A stretch of 64,000 nt of DNA from Trebonia sp963836195 (GTDB lineage: Bacteria; Actinomycetota; Actinomycetes; Streptosporangiales; Streptosporangiaceae), in the NCBI GenBank assembly GCA_963836195.1, contig CAWIIX010000014.1, positions 60,036-124,035 on the forward strand, in the 5' to 3' direction. Shown here one piece after another: positions 33,642 through 42,400 of this stretch. The position numbers and the translations under genes are program-made. The notes beneath the pieces were generated by a model. That model was not told where the DNA came from and did no database searches. It saw only the letters and a list, made by a program, of their open reading frames with translations. Position 1 is the first letter of the stretch. Each line of letters opens with the position of its first letter.

Positions 33642-33803
33642 AGCTACGCCGCCCTGGGCACGTACGCCGCCGCGAACGGCCGCGACTGCGCCGGACCGGT
33701 GCGGGAGCGGTACCTGACCGGCCCGTTCGACACCGCCGACCAGTCCCAGTGGCGGACCGAGGTCTGCTGGCCGATGGCCCCGGCCGGCGCCGAGGCCAAC
33801 TGA
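33642..33803 (+). pseudogene. C-terminal fragment of a GyrI-like effector-binding domain
   Basis: The plus strand reads SYAALGTYAAANGRDCAGPV, RERYLTGPFDTADQSQWRTE, VCWPM and stop at 33801-33803. The last helix, the RE-x-YLTGP strand and the WRTEV-x-WP end are typical of GyrI/effector-binding domains at the C-terminus of MerR-type regulators. The 150-residue N-terminal part is missing; upstream is the MFS fragment on the opposite strand. Confidence 0.6.
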
Positions 33804-33812
33804 CAGCGCCCG

Positions 33813-34136
33813 CTACTCGTAGTAGTAGTCGCCCTGGCCGAGCTGGGTCACCTTGTGCAGCTGGGTGACGTTGTAACCGTGCTGACGGACCAGCGTGCGC
33901 AGCCGCCGGACGCCGCTCATGCTCGCGATCACCACCGCGACGGTGGCGGCCAGGATCGAGCCGCCGAACAGCGCCAGCCCGGCGATGACGTGCCCGAACA
34001 CCATCATGAAGAGGCCCACAAGCAGCGCCACCGGCACCGCCGCCACCAGCAGCACCGCCAACAGCGCGGCGGCGATGACCGCCTTCGTCGACCAGCTCAT
34101 CGTCCTCATCGTCCGGGCCGTGTATCCAACAGCCAT
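33813..34136 (-). CDS. Small two-helix membrane protein
   Basis: 107 residues from ATG 34136, selected because GAGGAG lies 8 bp upstream (a GTG 9 bp earlier overlaps that site). Two hydrophobic helices, KAVIAAALLAVLLVAAVPVA and LFGGSILAATVAVVIASMSG, and a polar C-terminal tail ending GQGDYYYE. No known family. Confidence 0.6.
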   Translation of the reverse strand: MAVGYTARTMRTMSWSTKAVIAAALLAVLLVAAVPVALLVGLFMMVFGHVIAGLALFGGSILAATVAVVIASMSGVRRLRTLVRQHGYNVTQLHKVTQLGQGDYYYE

Positions 34137-34305
34137 GTCGCTCACTCCTCAGCAAGTCCTACCACTCAAGATATGTCGCGTTCACGTTGGACGCAACATG
34201 ACCCGGCCTCGGCCGGGCTTGGAGTGGCAGAGGGGTAAACGTTGATTGCCCGTCCGCGATTTCCGCCTGGCGCCGGGCCCGGGAGGAAGTGGGGAAATCC
34301 CCGGG

Positions 34306-34614
34306 TCATCCTCTCCCGGTGTCGCGCCCGCCGTCGGGGGTTATCTTCCGCATCCGCCCGGAGCCGGCGTCCGGGTCGCGCGCGCCCGGGGCGGCCGGGC
34401 CGAGGTCGGCCGCGCCCAGGTCGTTGTCGCCGATCAGCCCGAACTCGCCCTCGTCGGGCTCGTCCGGATCCGTGCCGCCGTCGTCGGCCGGCTCGCCGAC
34501 GGGCTGGCGCAGCCGCCCGCCCGCCCTGCCCTCTGGCTGTCGTGTCTGCGGGAAGGCGACGTCCTCGTCTTCGGACCGCGGGTGCTGTTCATGCCTGGCC
34601 GTGTTCTGGCTCAT
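34306..34614 (-). CDS. Small hydrophilic acidic protein, unknown function
   Basis: 102 residues from ATG 34614 with a strong GGAGGGAAG ribosome site. The sequence is low-complexity, rich in Asp, Glu, Gly, Pro and Arg (for example PADDGGTDPDEPDEGEFGLI), probably disordered. No domain recognised. The opposite strand also has an open frame, but without a ribosome site and with less natural composition. Confidence 0.5.
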   Translation of the reverse strand: MSQNTARHEQHPRSEDEDVAFPQTRQPEGRAGGRLRQPVGEPADDGGTDPDEPDEGEFGLIGDNDLGAADLGPAAPGARDPDAGSGRMRKITPDGGRDTGRG

Positions 34615-34743
34615 GACTTCCCTCCGCCGCCGGCTGCCTGCAGAGCGGACTGCCTGCAGCGCCGACGAGCAATACCTGCCCGCTCCGACAGGGCTTAACA
34701 GCATTAGTCCGGAATCTGGCGCTGGTGAACCGGGCAGCGAGCC

Positions 34744-35391
34744 TCAGGCCTCACCAAGCGGAGCGGAGTGCCAGCTCCACTCCCCGTCCAGCCGCGCCCG
34801 GCCGGCGAGCTCGCCCCGCCCGGTCGCCCACAGCAGCGTCTCCCAGCGCGGGGTCCCCGTCGGCGCCGACGGGAACAGCCGGTACAGCACCCGGTCGCAC
34901 AGATCCTCCGGCGGCGTCCACTCGATCCCGAGCCCGGCCGCGACGTCGCGCATGTGCACCAGGACCTCGACCACCCCCATCGCCGCGAACCCCTCGGGAT
35001 CGCCCACGCCCATCGAGTGCCACGCCCGGGTGCCCGACGGCACCGTCGCCACCAGCGAGCTCAGGAACGCCCCGCACGCCTCGAAGACCTGAACCAGGCC
35101 CGCGTTCTCGGTGCCGGCGTCGGTGAAGATCGTGAGGGTCGGCCCGCCCTCGCGGCGCTGCCACGCGAACGGCACGTACGTATCCAACGGCGGCCGCCGC
35201 GGCCCGAGCTGGCCGGCGTAGGCGAACAGGTCGTCGGCCATGTGCTCGACGGTCTCGCGGCAGTCCCACTCGAGGTCGCCCGCCGGAACGCGCCAGTCCC
35301 GGTCGAGCGCGCCGTTCAGCGCGTCGGCGGCCAGAACCACGGCCAGCTCAACGTCGGCGGCGGCGACGGGCGGGGTGCTGGGCGCGTCCAT
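34744..35391 (-). CDS. DinB/mycothiol-dependent maleylpyruvate isomerase-like protein
   Basis: 215 residues. WDCRETVEHMADDLFAYAGQ and GVVEVLVHMRDVAAGLGIEW form the two metal-binding helices (His and His/Asp) of the DinB-like four-helix bundle; EWTPPEDLCDRVLYRLFP follows. Actinobacterial members commonly use mycothiol as a cofactor. The exact reaction is not known. Confidence 0.8.
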   Translation of the reverse strand: MDAPSTPPVAAADVELAVVLAADALNGALDRDWRVPAGDLEWDCRETVEHMADDLFAYAGQLGPRRPPLDTYVPFAWQRREGGPTLTIFTDAGTENAGLVQVFEACGAFLSSLVATVPSGTRAWHSMGVGDPEGFAAMGVVEVLVHMRDVAAGLGIEWTPPEDLCDRVLYRLFPSAPTGTPRWETLLWATGRGELAGRARLDGEWSWHSAPLGEA

Positions 35392-35552
35392 CCCGCGATC
35401 TTACCGGGGCGCCCACACGGTCGGCCAAACCATTGAGCAAGCCAGGCGCCCATCATCGCCCGTCCCGGCTCCGCCAGGCTAGCCTCGAGAGCCGCGCCGC
35501 CGTCCGCGGGCGCGCGCGCCTACAGCAATCGCTAAGCAACGACGGGTAAATT

Positions 35553-35951
35553 ATGCGCATGCAGGAGGACAGAGCCCGACGGGTCGCCGATGCGCTGCGC
35601 GACCGCGGCATCGACGCGCATCTGCTGAACGAGGGAATCGACATCTACGGCGTGAGCGTCAAGCTCGACGGCGGGCGCGAGGCGGTCTGGGGGCTCGAGG
35701 GCACGTCGTCCCTGGAGGCCGAGGTCCTGCTCGACGGGGACCTGGTCGGCTTCATCCCCGAGATCCCGGGCTCGTCGGAGTTCACCGACGCCCAGGTCAC
35801 CGACGCCATCGCCCGGGCCGACTACGACGAGCCGGTCGGCCACGAGCGGGCCGAGGCGCCGCCGCCGGGCAAGCCGCTGATGCGCGAGGGCGGCCTGTTC
35901 CGCCGCTTCATCGGCGGCTTCCGCTACGACTCCGAGGGCAGCGCCGACTAA
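35553..35951 (+). CDS. Conserved hypothetical protein
   Basis: 132 residues. RRVADALRDRGIDAHLLNEG and IDIYGVSVKLDGGREAVWGL resemble short actinobacterial alpha/beta proteins with no assigned role; EVLLDGDLVGFIPEIPGSSE is a second beta unit. Acidic C-terminus ending with a GLFRRFIGGFRYDSEG segment. GCAGGAGGAC-like sequence follows rather than precedes the ATG, so translation initiation is unclear. Confidence 0.55.
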   Translation: MRMQEDRARRVADALRDRGIDAHLLNEGIDIYGVSVKLDGGREAVWGLEGTSSLEAEVLLDGDLVGFIPEIPGSSEFTDAQVTDAIARADYDEPVGHERAEAPPPGKPLMREGGLFRRFIGGFRYDSEGSAD

Positions 35952-35969
35952 AGCCGGCCAAAGCGCCGA

Positions 35970-37058
35970 CTAAAGCTGCGGGTCCTCATCCCGCAGCGCG
36001 TACCACGAGTCGACGTCGGCCCCCTTGTTCTCCACGAACCCGGTGGCTTCCAGGTGAACCAGGTGCGAGTACGCCTCGCCGACCGCGAACCGGCGCTGCA
36101 TGCCCTGCATCTGCTCCCAGGGACGGCTCCACACCAGCCCCTCGGCCACCTGCACGCTCGTGCTGCCGGGCACGTCCCGCAGCAGCGCCATCACCTCGGC
36201 CAGCCGCGTCTGGTGGTGCTTGCGCAGGCCGTCGATCCGCGCGTCGAGCCCGATGAACCGGTACTCGTGGGCCGGCAGCACCTCCTCGGCCGCGAGCCCC
36301 TTCATGCCGGAAAGCGATGCCAGGTACTGGCCGAGGATGTCCTCGGTCTGGCCCGGGGCCGGGCTGATGTTCGGCGTGATCCGCGGCAGGATGTGGTCGC
36401 CGGTCAGCACCACGTTGCGGTCGCTGTCGTAGAAGCACACGTGCCCCGGCGTGTGCCCGGGCGTGTGCAGCGCCACCAGCGGGCTGCCCGGGCCAAGCGG
36501 CCGCTCGCCGTCGACCAGGAACCGGTCGGGCACCAGGGCGAACTCGGCGAAGTCGTCCGGCAGCGGCTGCTGGGCGAGGGAGGCGGCGGCCAGGAAATCC
36601 GCCTCAAGCCCCCCGCGTTTGCGCAGCGTCTCGTCGTTGGCGCGCTTGAAGGTCTCACGGTCGCGGAAGTGATGCTTGTCCAGGGTGTCGGCCTCGTGCA
36701 TCGCCACCCACGCCCCGGTATGCTCCCGCAGTCGCCGCGCGAGCCCCATGTGGTCGCCGTGCCCGTGCGTGATCAGCACGGCCTTGATGTCCGACAGGTC
36801 CCACCCGGCCGCCTGCAGCCCAGCCGTCAGGCCGTCCCACGCCTCCGAGCACGGCCACCCGGTGTCGACCAGCGCCACCCCGCCGTCATAGTCCACCGCG
36901 TACGTCAGCACATACCGCAGCGGGCTGTTAGGGAACGGCGTCGGGATGGACCACAGCCCCGGCCGCACCAGCTCGACCGGGGGCAGCACCCGGTCGATCC
37001 ACGCTTGCCGCTGCAGCGTTCCGCTGACGGTGATCCCGGGTGGTACCTCGTTGCTCAC
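35970..37058 (-). CDS. MBL-fold metallohydrolase with C-terminal winged-helix domain
   Basis: 362 residues from GTG 37058 (AGGAGG upstream). The zinc motif is LITHGHGDHMGLARRLREHT (HxHxDH), with further ligands in LHTPGHTPGHVCFYDSDR and VVLTGDHILPRITPN. This matches the glyoxalase-II/LACTB2-like group. The last ~90 residues (RIDGLRKHHQTRLAEVMALL, GEAYSHLVHLEATGFVE) form a winged-helix-like tail common in LACTB2-type proteins. Probable thioester or lactone hydrolase; substrate not predictable. Confidence 0.87.
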   Translation of the reverse strand: MSNEVPPGITVSGTLQRQAWIDRVLPPVELVRPGLWSIPTPFPNSPLRYVLTYAVDYDGGVALVDTGWPCSEAWDGLTAGLQAAGWDLSDIKAVLITHGHGDHMGLARRLREHTGAWVAMHEADTLDKHHFRDRETFKRANDETLRKRGGLEADFLAAASLAQQPLPDDFAEFALVPDRFLVDGERPLGPGSPLVALHTPGHTPGHVCFYDSDRNVVLTGDHILPRITPNISPAPGQTEDILGQYLASLSGMKGLAAEEVLPAHEYRFIGLDARIDGLRKHHQTRLAEVMALLRDVPGSTSVQVAEGLVWSRPWEQMQGMQRRFAVGEAYSHLVHLEATGFVENKGADVDSWYALRDEDPQL

Positions 37059-37113
37059 ATGGCCTCCTGGCTTCCGATACTAGCGAGTATCGATTTCACC
37101 GCTGTTGCCGCAT

Positions 37114-37156
37114 AGGTCTGGTCCTCGGCTGAGCGATTCAGCGGAGGACCAGACCT
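37114..37156. terminator. Long hairpin between the repeat-peptide and MBL genes
   Basis: AGGTCTGGTCCTC (37114-37126) pairs with GAGGACCAGACCT (37144-37156); after one mismatch GCTGA (37128-37132) pairs with TCAGC (37138-37142), loop GCGAT. This 18-bp stem lies downstream of the peptide gene and 56 bp before the MBL start, both on the minus strand. Terminator or attenuator. Confidence 0.6.
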
Positions 37157-37182
37157 GAGTGCGAGCTCCGAGCCGGAGCCGC

Positions 37183-37455
37183 TTAAAGCCCTGCCGGGCC
37201 CGGGGGACGCTTGAGCGACGGGCGTGTCCGGGGGGCGTCCAGGCCGGCCGGGCCCGGGGGACGCTTGATCCACACGCGGGTCGGCGGGACGTCCAGCCCG
37301 ACCGGGCCGGGGGGATGCGGCGGCTTCCGCTGGCTTCCCCCCCAGCCGCTCACGCGACCGATTGGCCGGCTTTCCACGACCTTGGGCGGTGCATCCTCCG
37401 GCACTTCCTCCGGCTCGTACCCCCGCAGGTCGACATCGATCAAATTGCTGCTCAC
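37183..37455 (-). CDS. Small protein with 18-residue PPGPxGLD tandem repeats
   Basis: 90 residues from GTG 37455, with GAGAGGAAG about 5 bp upstream. A leader-like acidic part (SSNLIDVDLRGYEPEEVPED) is followed by a Pro/Gly/Arg-rich part built from 18-residue units: PPGPVGLDVPPTRVWIKR, PPGPAGLDAPRTRPSLKR, and a terminal PPGPAGL. The repeat is also visible as 54-bp DNA repeats. Bipartite leader plus repeated basic core is reminiscent of ribosomal peptide precursors or of disordered linkers; no modifying enzyme is adjacent except the MBL hydrolase. No family recognised. Confidence 0.45.
   Translation of the reverse strand: MSSNLIDVDLRGYEPEEVPEDAPPKVVESRPIGRVSGWGGSQRKPPHPPGPVGLDVPPTRVWIKRPPGPAGLDAPRTRPSLKRPPGPAGL
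37194..37320. repeat. 54-bp tandem repeat (about 2.4 copies)
   Basis: CCGGGCCCGGGGGACGCTTG occurs at 37194 and again at 37248, with a third diverged copy at about 37302. The period of 54 bp equals 18 codons of the overlapping minus-strand peptide gene, so the reading frame is preserved in all units. Confidence 0.75.
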
Positions 37456-37582
37456 TGCGCTTCCTCTCGGTCTGGTCATTGGCTTTTTCGGCCGGGAGCG
37501 GTCGATTGCTCCTGCTCACAGCCTTCCGCACACTGACTACGCTGGGTAGTGGCTGTGGCCTTGTGGGGACACAAGCCCGGCT

Positions 37583-37633
37583 TGCCCGCAGGCAGGGAAT
37601 GCCCGCAGGCAGGGAATGCCAGCGGGCTGGGAA
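37583..37633. repeat. 17-bp tandem repeat, three copies
   Basis: TGCCCGCAGGCAGGGAA is repeated perfectly at 37583-37599 and 37600-37616, and a diverged copy (TGCCAGCGGGCTGGGAA) follows at 37617-37633. It lies just past the 3' end of the LysR gene in non-coding DNA. Confidence 0.7.
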
Positions 37634-37652
37634 TGCGGCTCAGGGCGTGCGG

Positions 37653-38642
37653 TCAGCTGTTCCCGGGCCGGGGGCGCGGGACCGGCCGGGGCGGCGGGGC
37701 AGATTTGCGCTGCAGGCTGAGTATGTGCGTGACCAGGTCGCGGGCCGGGCCTGCGGGCGGGCTGGCCGAGCCGTTCCAGATGGCCCGCAATGGCCGGTTC
37801 AGGTCCAACTCGGGTATGTCGATCCGGTTCAGGCGACCGGTCGCTAGGTCGTCGGCGACCGCCAGCCCGGTGATGACGGCGGGCGCGGCCCCAGCCAGCA
37901 CGGCCGCGCGGACCGCCGAGGTCGAGGACACCGAGAGGGCGGCTGGGGCCTGCACGGAACCCGCGCCGATCACGGCCGTCAGCGCCGCGGTCAGGGTCTG
38001 GCTGGTGCCGGAGCCGGCTTCCCGCCTGACGAGCGGGGTGGCGGCCAGTTCAGCGGCGCTGACCGGGTCACGCCGGCGGGCCCAGGGATGGCCGGGGGGT
38101 ACGACGATGGCGAGCCGGTCGTGCCCGATCACCCTGCTGCGCAGCGATCGCGGCGGCCTCGGGCCCTCGATGAATCCGAGATCGGCGGCGCCGTCGATGA
38201 CGTGGGTGATGGCCGCGTCCGTATTGGCCGCAGTCAGGATGATCTCGACATCGTCACGGCCGACGCTGCGGGCGGCGGCGCGGAAGGACACCAGCCAGGC
38301 CGGCAGCAGCCACTCGGCGATGGTGAGGCTGGCGCACAGCCGCAATCGGCTCCGCCGGTCCTGGCGCAACGCCGCGATCTCGGCGTCAAGCTCGCCGGCG
38401 ACGTCGAGGACCCGGGCCGCCCACTGCGCGATGACGGCGCCCTCGGCCGTCAGGCGCGAGCCCCGAGTGGTCCGCTGCACCAGCGTGACCCCCGTCTGCG
38501 CCTCCATGGCGCGGATGCGGGCCGACACCGCCTGCTGGCTGACCCCCGCCTCCCCCGCCGCCCGGCCCAGGCTGCCCGTCCTGGCCACGCTGAGCAGCAC
38601 CTCAAGCGCGGCCAGGTCGGGCACACGGGCACTGAGTGCCAT
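37653..38642 (-). CDS. LysR-family transcriptional regulator
   Basis: 329 residues. The N-terminal helix-turn-helix is VPDLAALEVLLSVARTGSLG, RAAGEAGVSQQAVSARIRAM, EAQTGVTLVQRTTRG; the C-terminal substrate-binding domain runs from RLRLCASLTIAEWLLPAWLV to the end. ADLGFIEGPRPP and HPWARRRDPVSAAELAATPL are typical of CysB/CbbR-like members. The divergent or adjacent target gene is not obvious; it may control a gene outside the pair. Confidence 0.88.
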   Translation of the reverse strand: MALSARVPDLAALEVLLSVARTGSLGRAAGEAGVSQQAVSARIRAMEAQTGVTLVQRTTRGSRLTAEGAVIAQWAARVLDVAGELDAEIAALRQDRRSRLRLCASLTIAEWLLPAWLVSFRAAARSVGRDDVEIILTAANTDAAITHVIDGAADLGFIEGPRPPRSLRSRVIGHDRLAIVVPPGHPWARRRDPVSAAELAATPLVRREAGSGTSQTLTAALTAVIGAGSVQAPAALSVSSTSAVRAAVLAGAAPAVITGLAVADDLATGRLNRIDIPELDLNRPLRAIWNGSASPPAGPARDLVTHILSLQRKSAPPPRPVPRPRPGNS

Positions 38643-38677
38643 CCCGCCATCCTAGCCAGCGGCAAAACGCCGGTCGG

Positions 38678-39175
38678 CTACACGTCGCCCGAGGCCAGCC
38701 GGACGATCCGCAGCACCTCGGTCACCTGGATCGCCTGCTCCGGGGTGAGCCCCGGCAGGCCGAACGCGGCCTGGTTGAGTGCGGCGGTCGCCTCCTCGGC
38801 CAGGGCCCGGCCGTCATCGGTGATCGCGGCCAGCACCACCCGCCGGTCGGCCGGCGACATCTGCCGCTGCACCAGGCCGCGCTGCTCAAGACGGCCGATG
38901 GCGTTGGTGACGGCGGCCGGGTGGACCATCAGGCGGACGCCGAGCTTGCCCATCGGCAGCGATCCCGACCGGGTGAACGCGAGCAGCCGCAGCGCCTCGT
39001 AGGCGGCGAAGGTCAGCCCGTACGGCTTGAGCGTGTCCTCCACCCGGGCCAGCAGCAGCTGCTGGACGCGCATGACCGAGGTGACGGCGGCCATGTTGTC
39101 GGCCTGCTCCGGCCAGCGCGCGGCCCACTGGCGGTGGGCCTCGGCGATCGGGTCGAAGGGCTGGTGGTCGGGCAC
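38678..39175 (-). CDS. MarR-family transcriptional regulator of icmF
   Basis: 165 residues from GTG 39175; longer readings upstream run through the operator region and are rejected. The winged helix reads LKPYGLTFAAYEALRLLAFT, LGVRLMVHPAAVTNAIGRLE and RRQMSPADRR-like RQMSPADRRVVLAAITDDGR. It is divergent from icmF, and the 226 bp between them hold an array of AACGT repeats, so it most likely represses icmF in response to a CoA thioester or related ligand. Confidence 0.82.
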   Translation of the reverse strand: MPDHQPFDPIAEAHRQWAARWPEQADNMAAVTSVMRVQQLLLARVEDTLKPYGLTFAAYEALRLLAFTRSGSLPMGKLGVRLMVHPAAVTNAIGRLEQRGLVQRQMSPADRRVVLAAITDDGRALAEEATAALNQAAFGLPGLTPEQAIQVTEVLRIVRLASGDV

Positions 39176-39298
39176 TCCGCAACCGTACGCGAACGGGCCG
39201 CCGTACGCGACCGGCGTCGCCGCCGTGACGGCCTGCAGTGACGGCTCGCCGTGACCGCCGTCACGGACCGCCCGACTTGACGCGAGCCGCAAAAATCT

Positions 39299-39353
39299 TT
39301 TAACGTCAAAATATTGAACGTCAACATTTAACGTCAAAATATTTAACGTTGAA
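39299..39353. promoter_or_regulatory. AACGT operator array between marR and icmF
   Basis: Four AACGT boxes start at 39302, 39317, 39330 and 39345 (spacings 15, 13, 15). The 17-mer TTTAACGTCAAAATATT occurs at 39299-39315 and at 39327-39343. The second unit is an imperfect inverted repeat, TTTAACGTCAAA-ATA-TTTAACGTTGAA (10 of 12 arm positions). It is the only AT-rich DNA nearby, and lies about 50 bp before the icmF start. Probable paired MarR dimer sites. Confidence 0.75.
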
Positions 39354-39401
39354 GGTATCGACCCGCGGTAGTCGGGAAGGTACAGAGGGAAGGCGGACGG
39401 G

Positions 39402-42400
39402 GTGTCAGTGACCGCTGTGGCGCAGCGCAAGGAGGCAAAGCGCGTGGGGGCTGATCAGGAGCAGGCCGATCTCGCGGAAGCGAAGCAGCCGTCGCTGCAC
39501 GTGCCTGCGCACCCGGTCCGGTTCGTGACCGCGGCGGCGCTGTTCGACGGGCACGACGCGGCGATCAACATCATGCGGCGGATCCTGCAGGCGCAGGGGG
39601 CCGAGGTGGTCCACCTCGGGCACGACCGCTCGGTCCGCCAGGTGGCGGACGCGGTCCTCGAGGAGGACGCGCAGGGCGTCGCGGTCAGCTCCTACCAGGG
39701 CGGTCACGTCGAGTACTTCGAGTTCCTGGCCGAGACGCTGCGCAACGCCGGCGCCGGTCAGGTAAAGATCTTCGGCGGCGGCGGCGGCGTGATCGTGCCC
39801 GAGGAGATCGCGCGCCTCAACGCGGCCGGGGTCCGCATTTTCTCCCCAGAAGACGGCCAGCGGCTCGGCCTGACCGGCATGATCAACGAGCTCATCCGCG
39901 ACTGCGACACCGACCTGACCGAGCGCCCGCCGAGCGCCGAGGCGGTGCTGACCGGCGACCGGAGCGCGCTCGCGCGGGCGATCACCTGCCTGCAGGCGGG
40001 CCGCCTGCCCGACGCCGACCTCAGCGCGCTGACCGCGGCCGCGGCCAACCGCCCGGTCCCGGTCCTCGGCATCACCGGCACCGGCGGTTCCGGCAAGTCG
40101 TCGCTGACCGATGAGCTCGTCCGCCGGTTGCGGACCGACTCCCGCGACAAGCTGCGGGTGGCGGTGCTGGCGGTCGACCCGACCAGGCGGCGCGGCGGCG
40201 GCGCCCTGCTGGGCGACCGGATCCGGATGAACGCGCTCGACGGCGATCACGTCTTCTTCCGCTCGCTCGCCACCCGGGGCGCCCGCGAGCTGCCGGAGAA
40301 CATGGAGTCGATCATCACCGCCTGCCAGGCGGCCGGCTACGACCTGGTGATCCTGGAGACCCCCGGCATCGGCCAGGGCGACGCCGGGGTAACCGGCCTG
40401 TCCGACGTGGCGCTGTACGTGATGACGCCCGAGTTCGGCGCCGCGTCGCAGCTGGAGAAGATCGACATGCTCGACTTCGCCGACGTGGTCGCGATCAACA
40501 AGTTCGAGCGGCGCGGCGGGGCGGACGCCCTCCGCGACGTCTCCCGGCAGCTGATCAGGAACCGGGGCGCGTTCGGCGCCCGCCCGGACGACATGCCGGT
40601 CTTCGGCACCAGCGCCGCGACGTTCAACGACAACGGCGTCACCGCCCTCTACCAGCACCTGGCCGGGCTGCTCGAGCCGCACGGCCTGCCGCTGACCGAG
40701 GGCGTGCTGCCCCCGGCGACCGGCCGGGTCTCGACCGACGCGGCCGCGATCATCCCGCCCGCCCGGGCCGGCTACCTGGGCGAGATCGCCGGTTCGGTCC
40801 GCGGCTACCACGAGCAGACGGAAAAGCAGGTCGCGGCGGTGCGGCGGGTGCAAAGGCTCGCCGACGTCCGGGCTGAGCTCTTGGGTGATATCGAACGGTC
40901 CGGTGCGCCTCTGGCAGCGACCTCGACTCCTAACCCCGCCGCTCCCGCCACGTCCGCCGTTCCCGCCACTCCCGCGATTCCCACCACACCCGCCACTTCC
41001 ACCGATCCCGCCAGTCCCGCCGAGCACGCCGAGCAGGCCGTCGCGGCGCTCCTCGACCAGGCCGCCGCGGACGTCGCCGAGGACAGCGCCGCGCTGATCA
41101 AGGCGTGGCCGGCCGTGGTCGAGTCCTACTCCGGCGACGAGCAGGTGGTCAAGGTCCGCGACCGCGAGCTGCACACCAAGCTGACCCGCGAGTCCCTGTC
41201 CGGCAGCAAGATCCCCCGGGTGGCGCTGCCGCGCTACGCCGACCACGGCGAGCTGCTGCGGTTCCTGCGCGAGGAGAACCTGCCGGGGTACTTCCCGTTC
41301 ACGGCCGGGGTGTTCCCGTTCAAGCGCGAGGGCGAGGACCCGGCCCGGATGTTCGCCGGGGAGGGCGACCCGTTCCGCACCAACCGGCGGTTCAAGCTGG
41401 TGTCGGAGGGACAGCCCGCCACCCGGCTGTCGACCGCGTTCGACTCCGTCACCCTGTACGGCCGGGACCCGGGGGAGAGCCCCGACGTGTACGGCAAGGT
41501 CGGCACGTCCGGCGTCTCGATCGCGACCCTCGACGACATGAAGGTCCTCTACGACGGGTTCGACCTCGCCTCGCCCACCACCTCGGTCTCGATGACGATC
41601 AACGGCCCGGCCCCGACGATCCTCGCCTACTTCCTCAACACCGCCATCGACCAGGGCCTGGACGCGTTCGCGGCCTCCCACGGCCGCAGGCCGACGGAGG
41701 CCGAGGCAGCCGAGATCAGGGCGCGGGTGCTCGCCAACGTGCGCGGCACCGTCCAGGCGGACATCCTGAAGGAGGACCAGGGCCAGAACACCTGCATCTT
41801 CTCGACCGAGTTCAGCCTCCGGATGATGGGCGACATCCAGGAGTGGTTCATCGCCAACCAGGTCCGCAACTTCTACTCGGTCTCGATCTCCGGCTACCAC
41901 ATCGCCGAGGCCGGGGCCAACCCGATCAGCCAGCTCGCGTTCACCCTGGCCAACGGGTTCACCTACGTCGAGTCCTACCTCGCCCGGGGCATGAACATCG
42001 ACGACTTCGCGCCCAACCTCTCGTTCTTCTTCTCCAACGGGATGGACCCCGAGTACACCGTGATGGGCCGGGTGGCCCGGCGGATCTGGGCGATCGCGAT
42101 GCGCGACCGCTACGGCGCCAACGACCGGTCACAGAAGCTCAAGTACCACGTGCAGACCTCGGGCCGGTCGCTGCACGCCCAGGAGATGAACTTCAACGAC
42201 ATCCGCACCACCCTGCAGGCGCTCTGCGCGATCTACGACAACTGCAACAGCCTGCACACCAACGCCTACGACGAGGCGGTCACCACCCCCAGCGCCGAGT
42301 CGGTCCGCCGGGCGCTCGCGATCCAGATGATCATCGGCCAGGAGTGGGGCCTGGCGATGAACGAGAACCCGCTCCAGGGCTCGTACATCGTCGACGAGCT

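Noticed and set aside
34246..34698. Plus-strand frame over the acidic small protein gene
   Set aside because: No ribosome site and unnatural composition; the minus-strand frame has a GGAGGGAAG site.
37549..38655. Plus-strand frame of 368 codons over the LysR gene
   Set aside because: The minus strand carries a full LysR protein with helix-turn-helix.
39405..41900. An 831-codon open frame antisense to icmF
   Set aside because: No recognisable domain; codon pattern is the mirror of the mutase gene.
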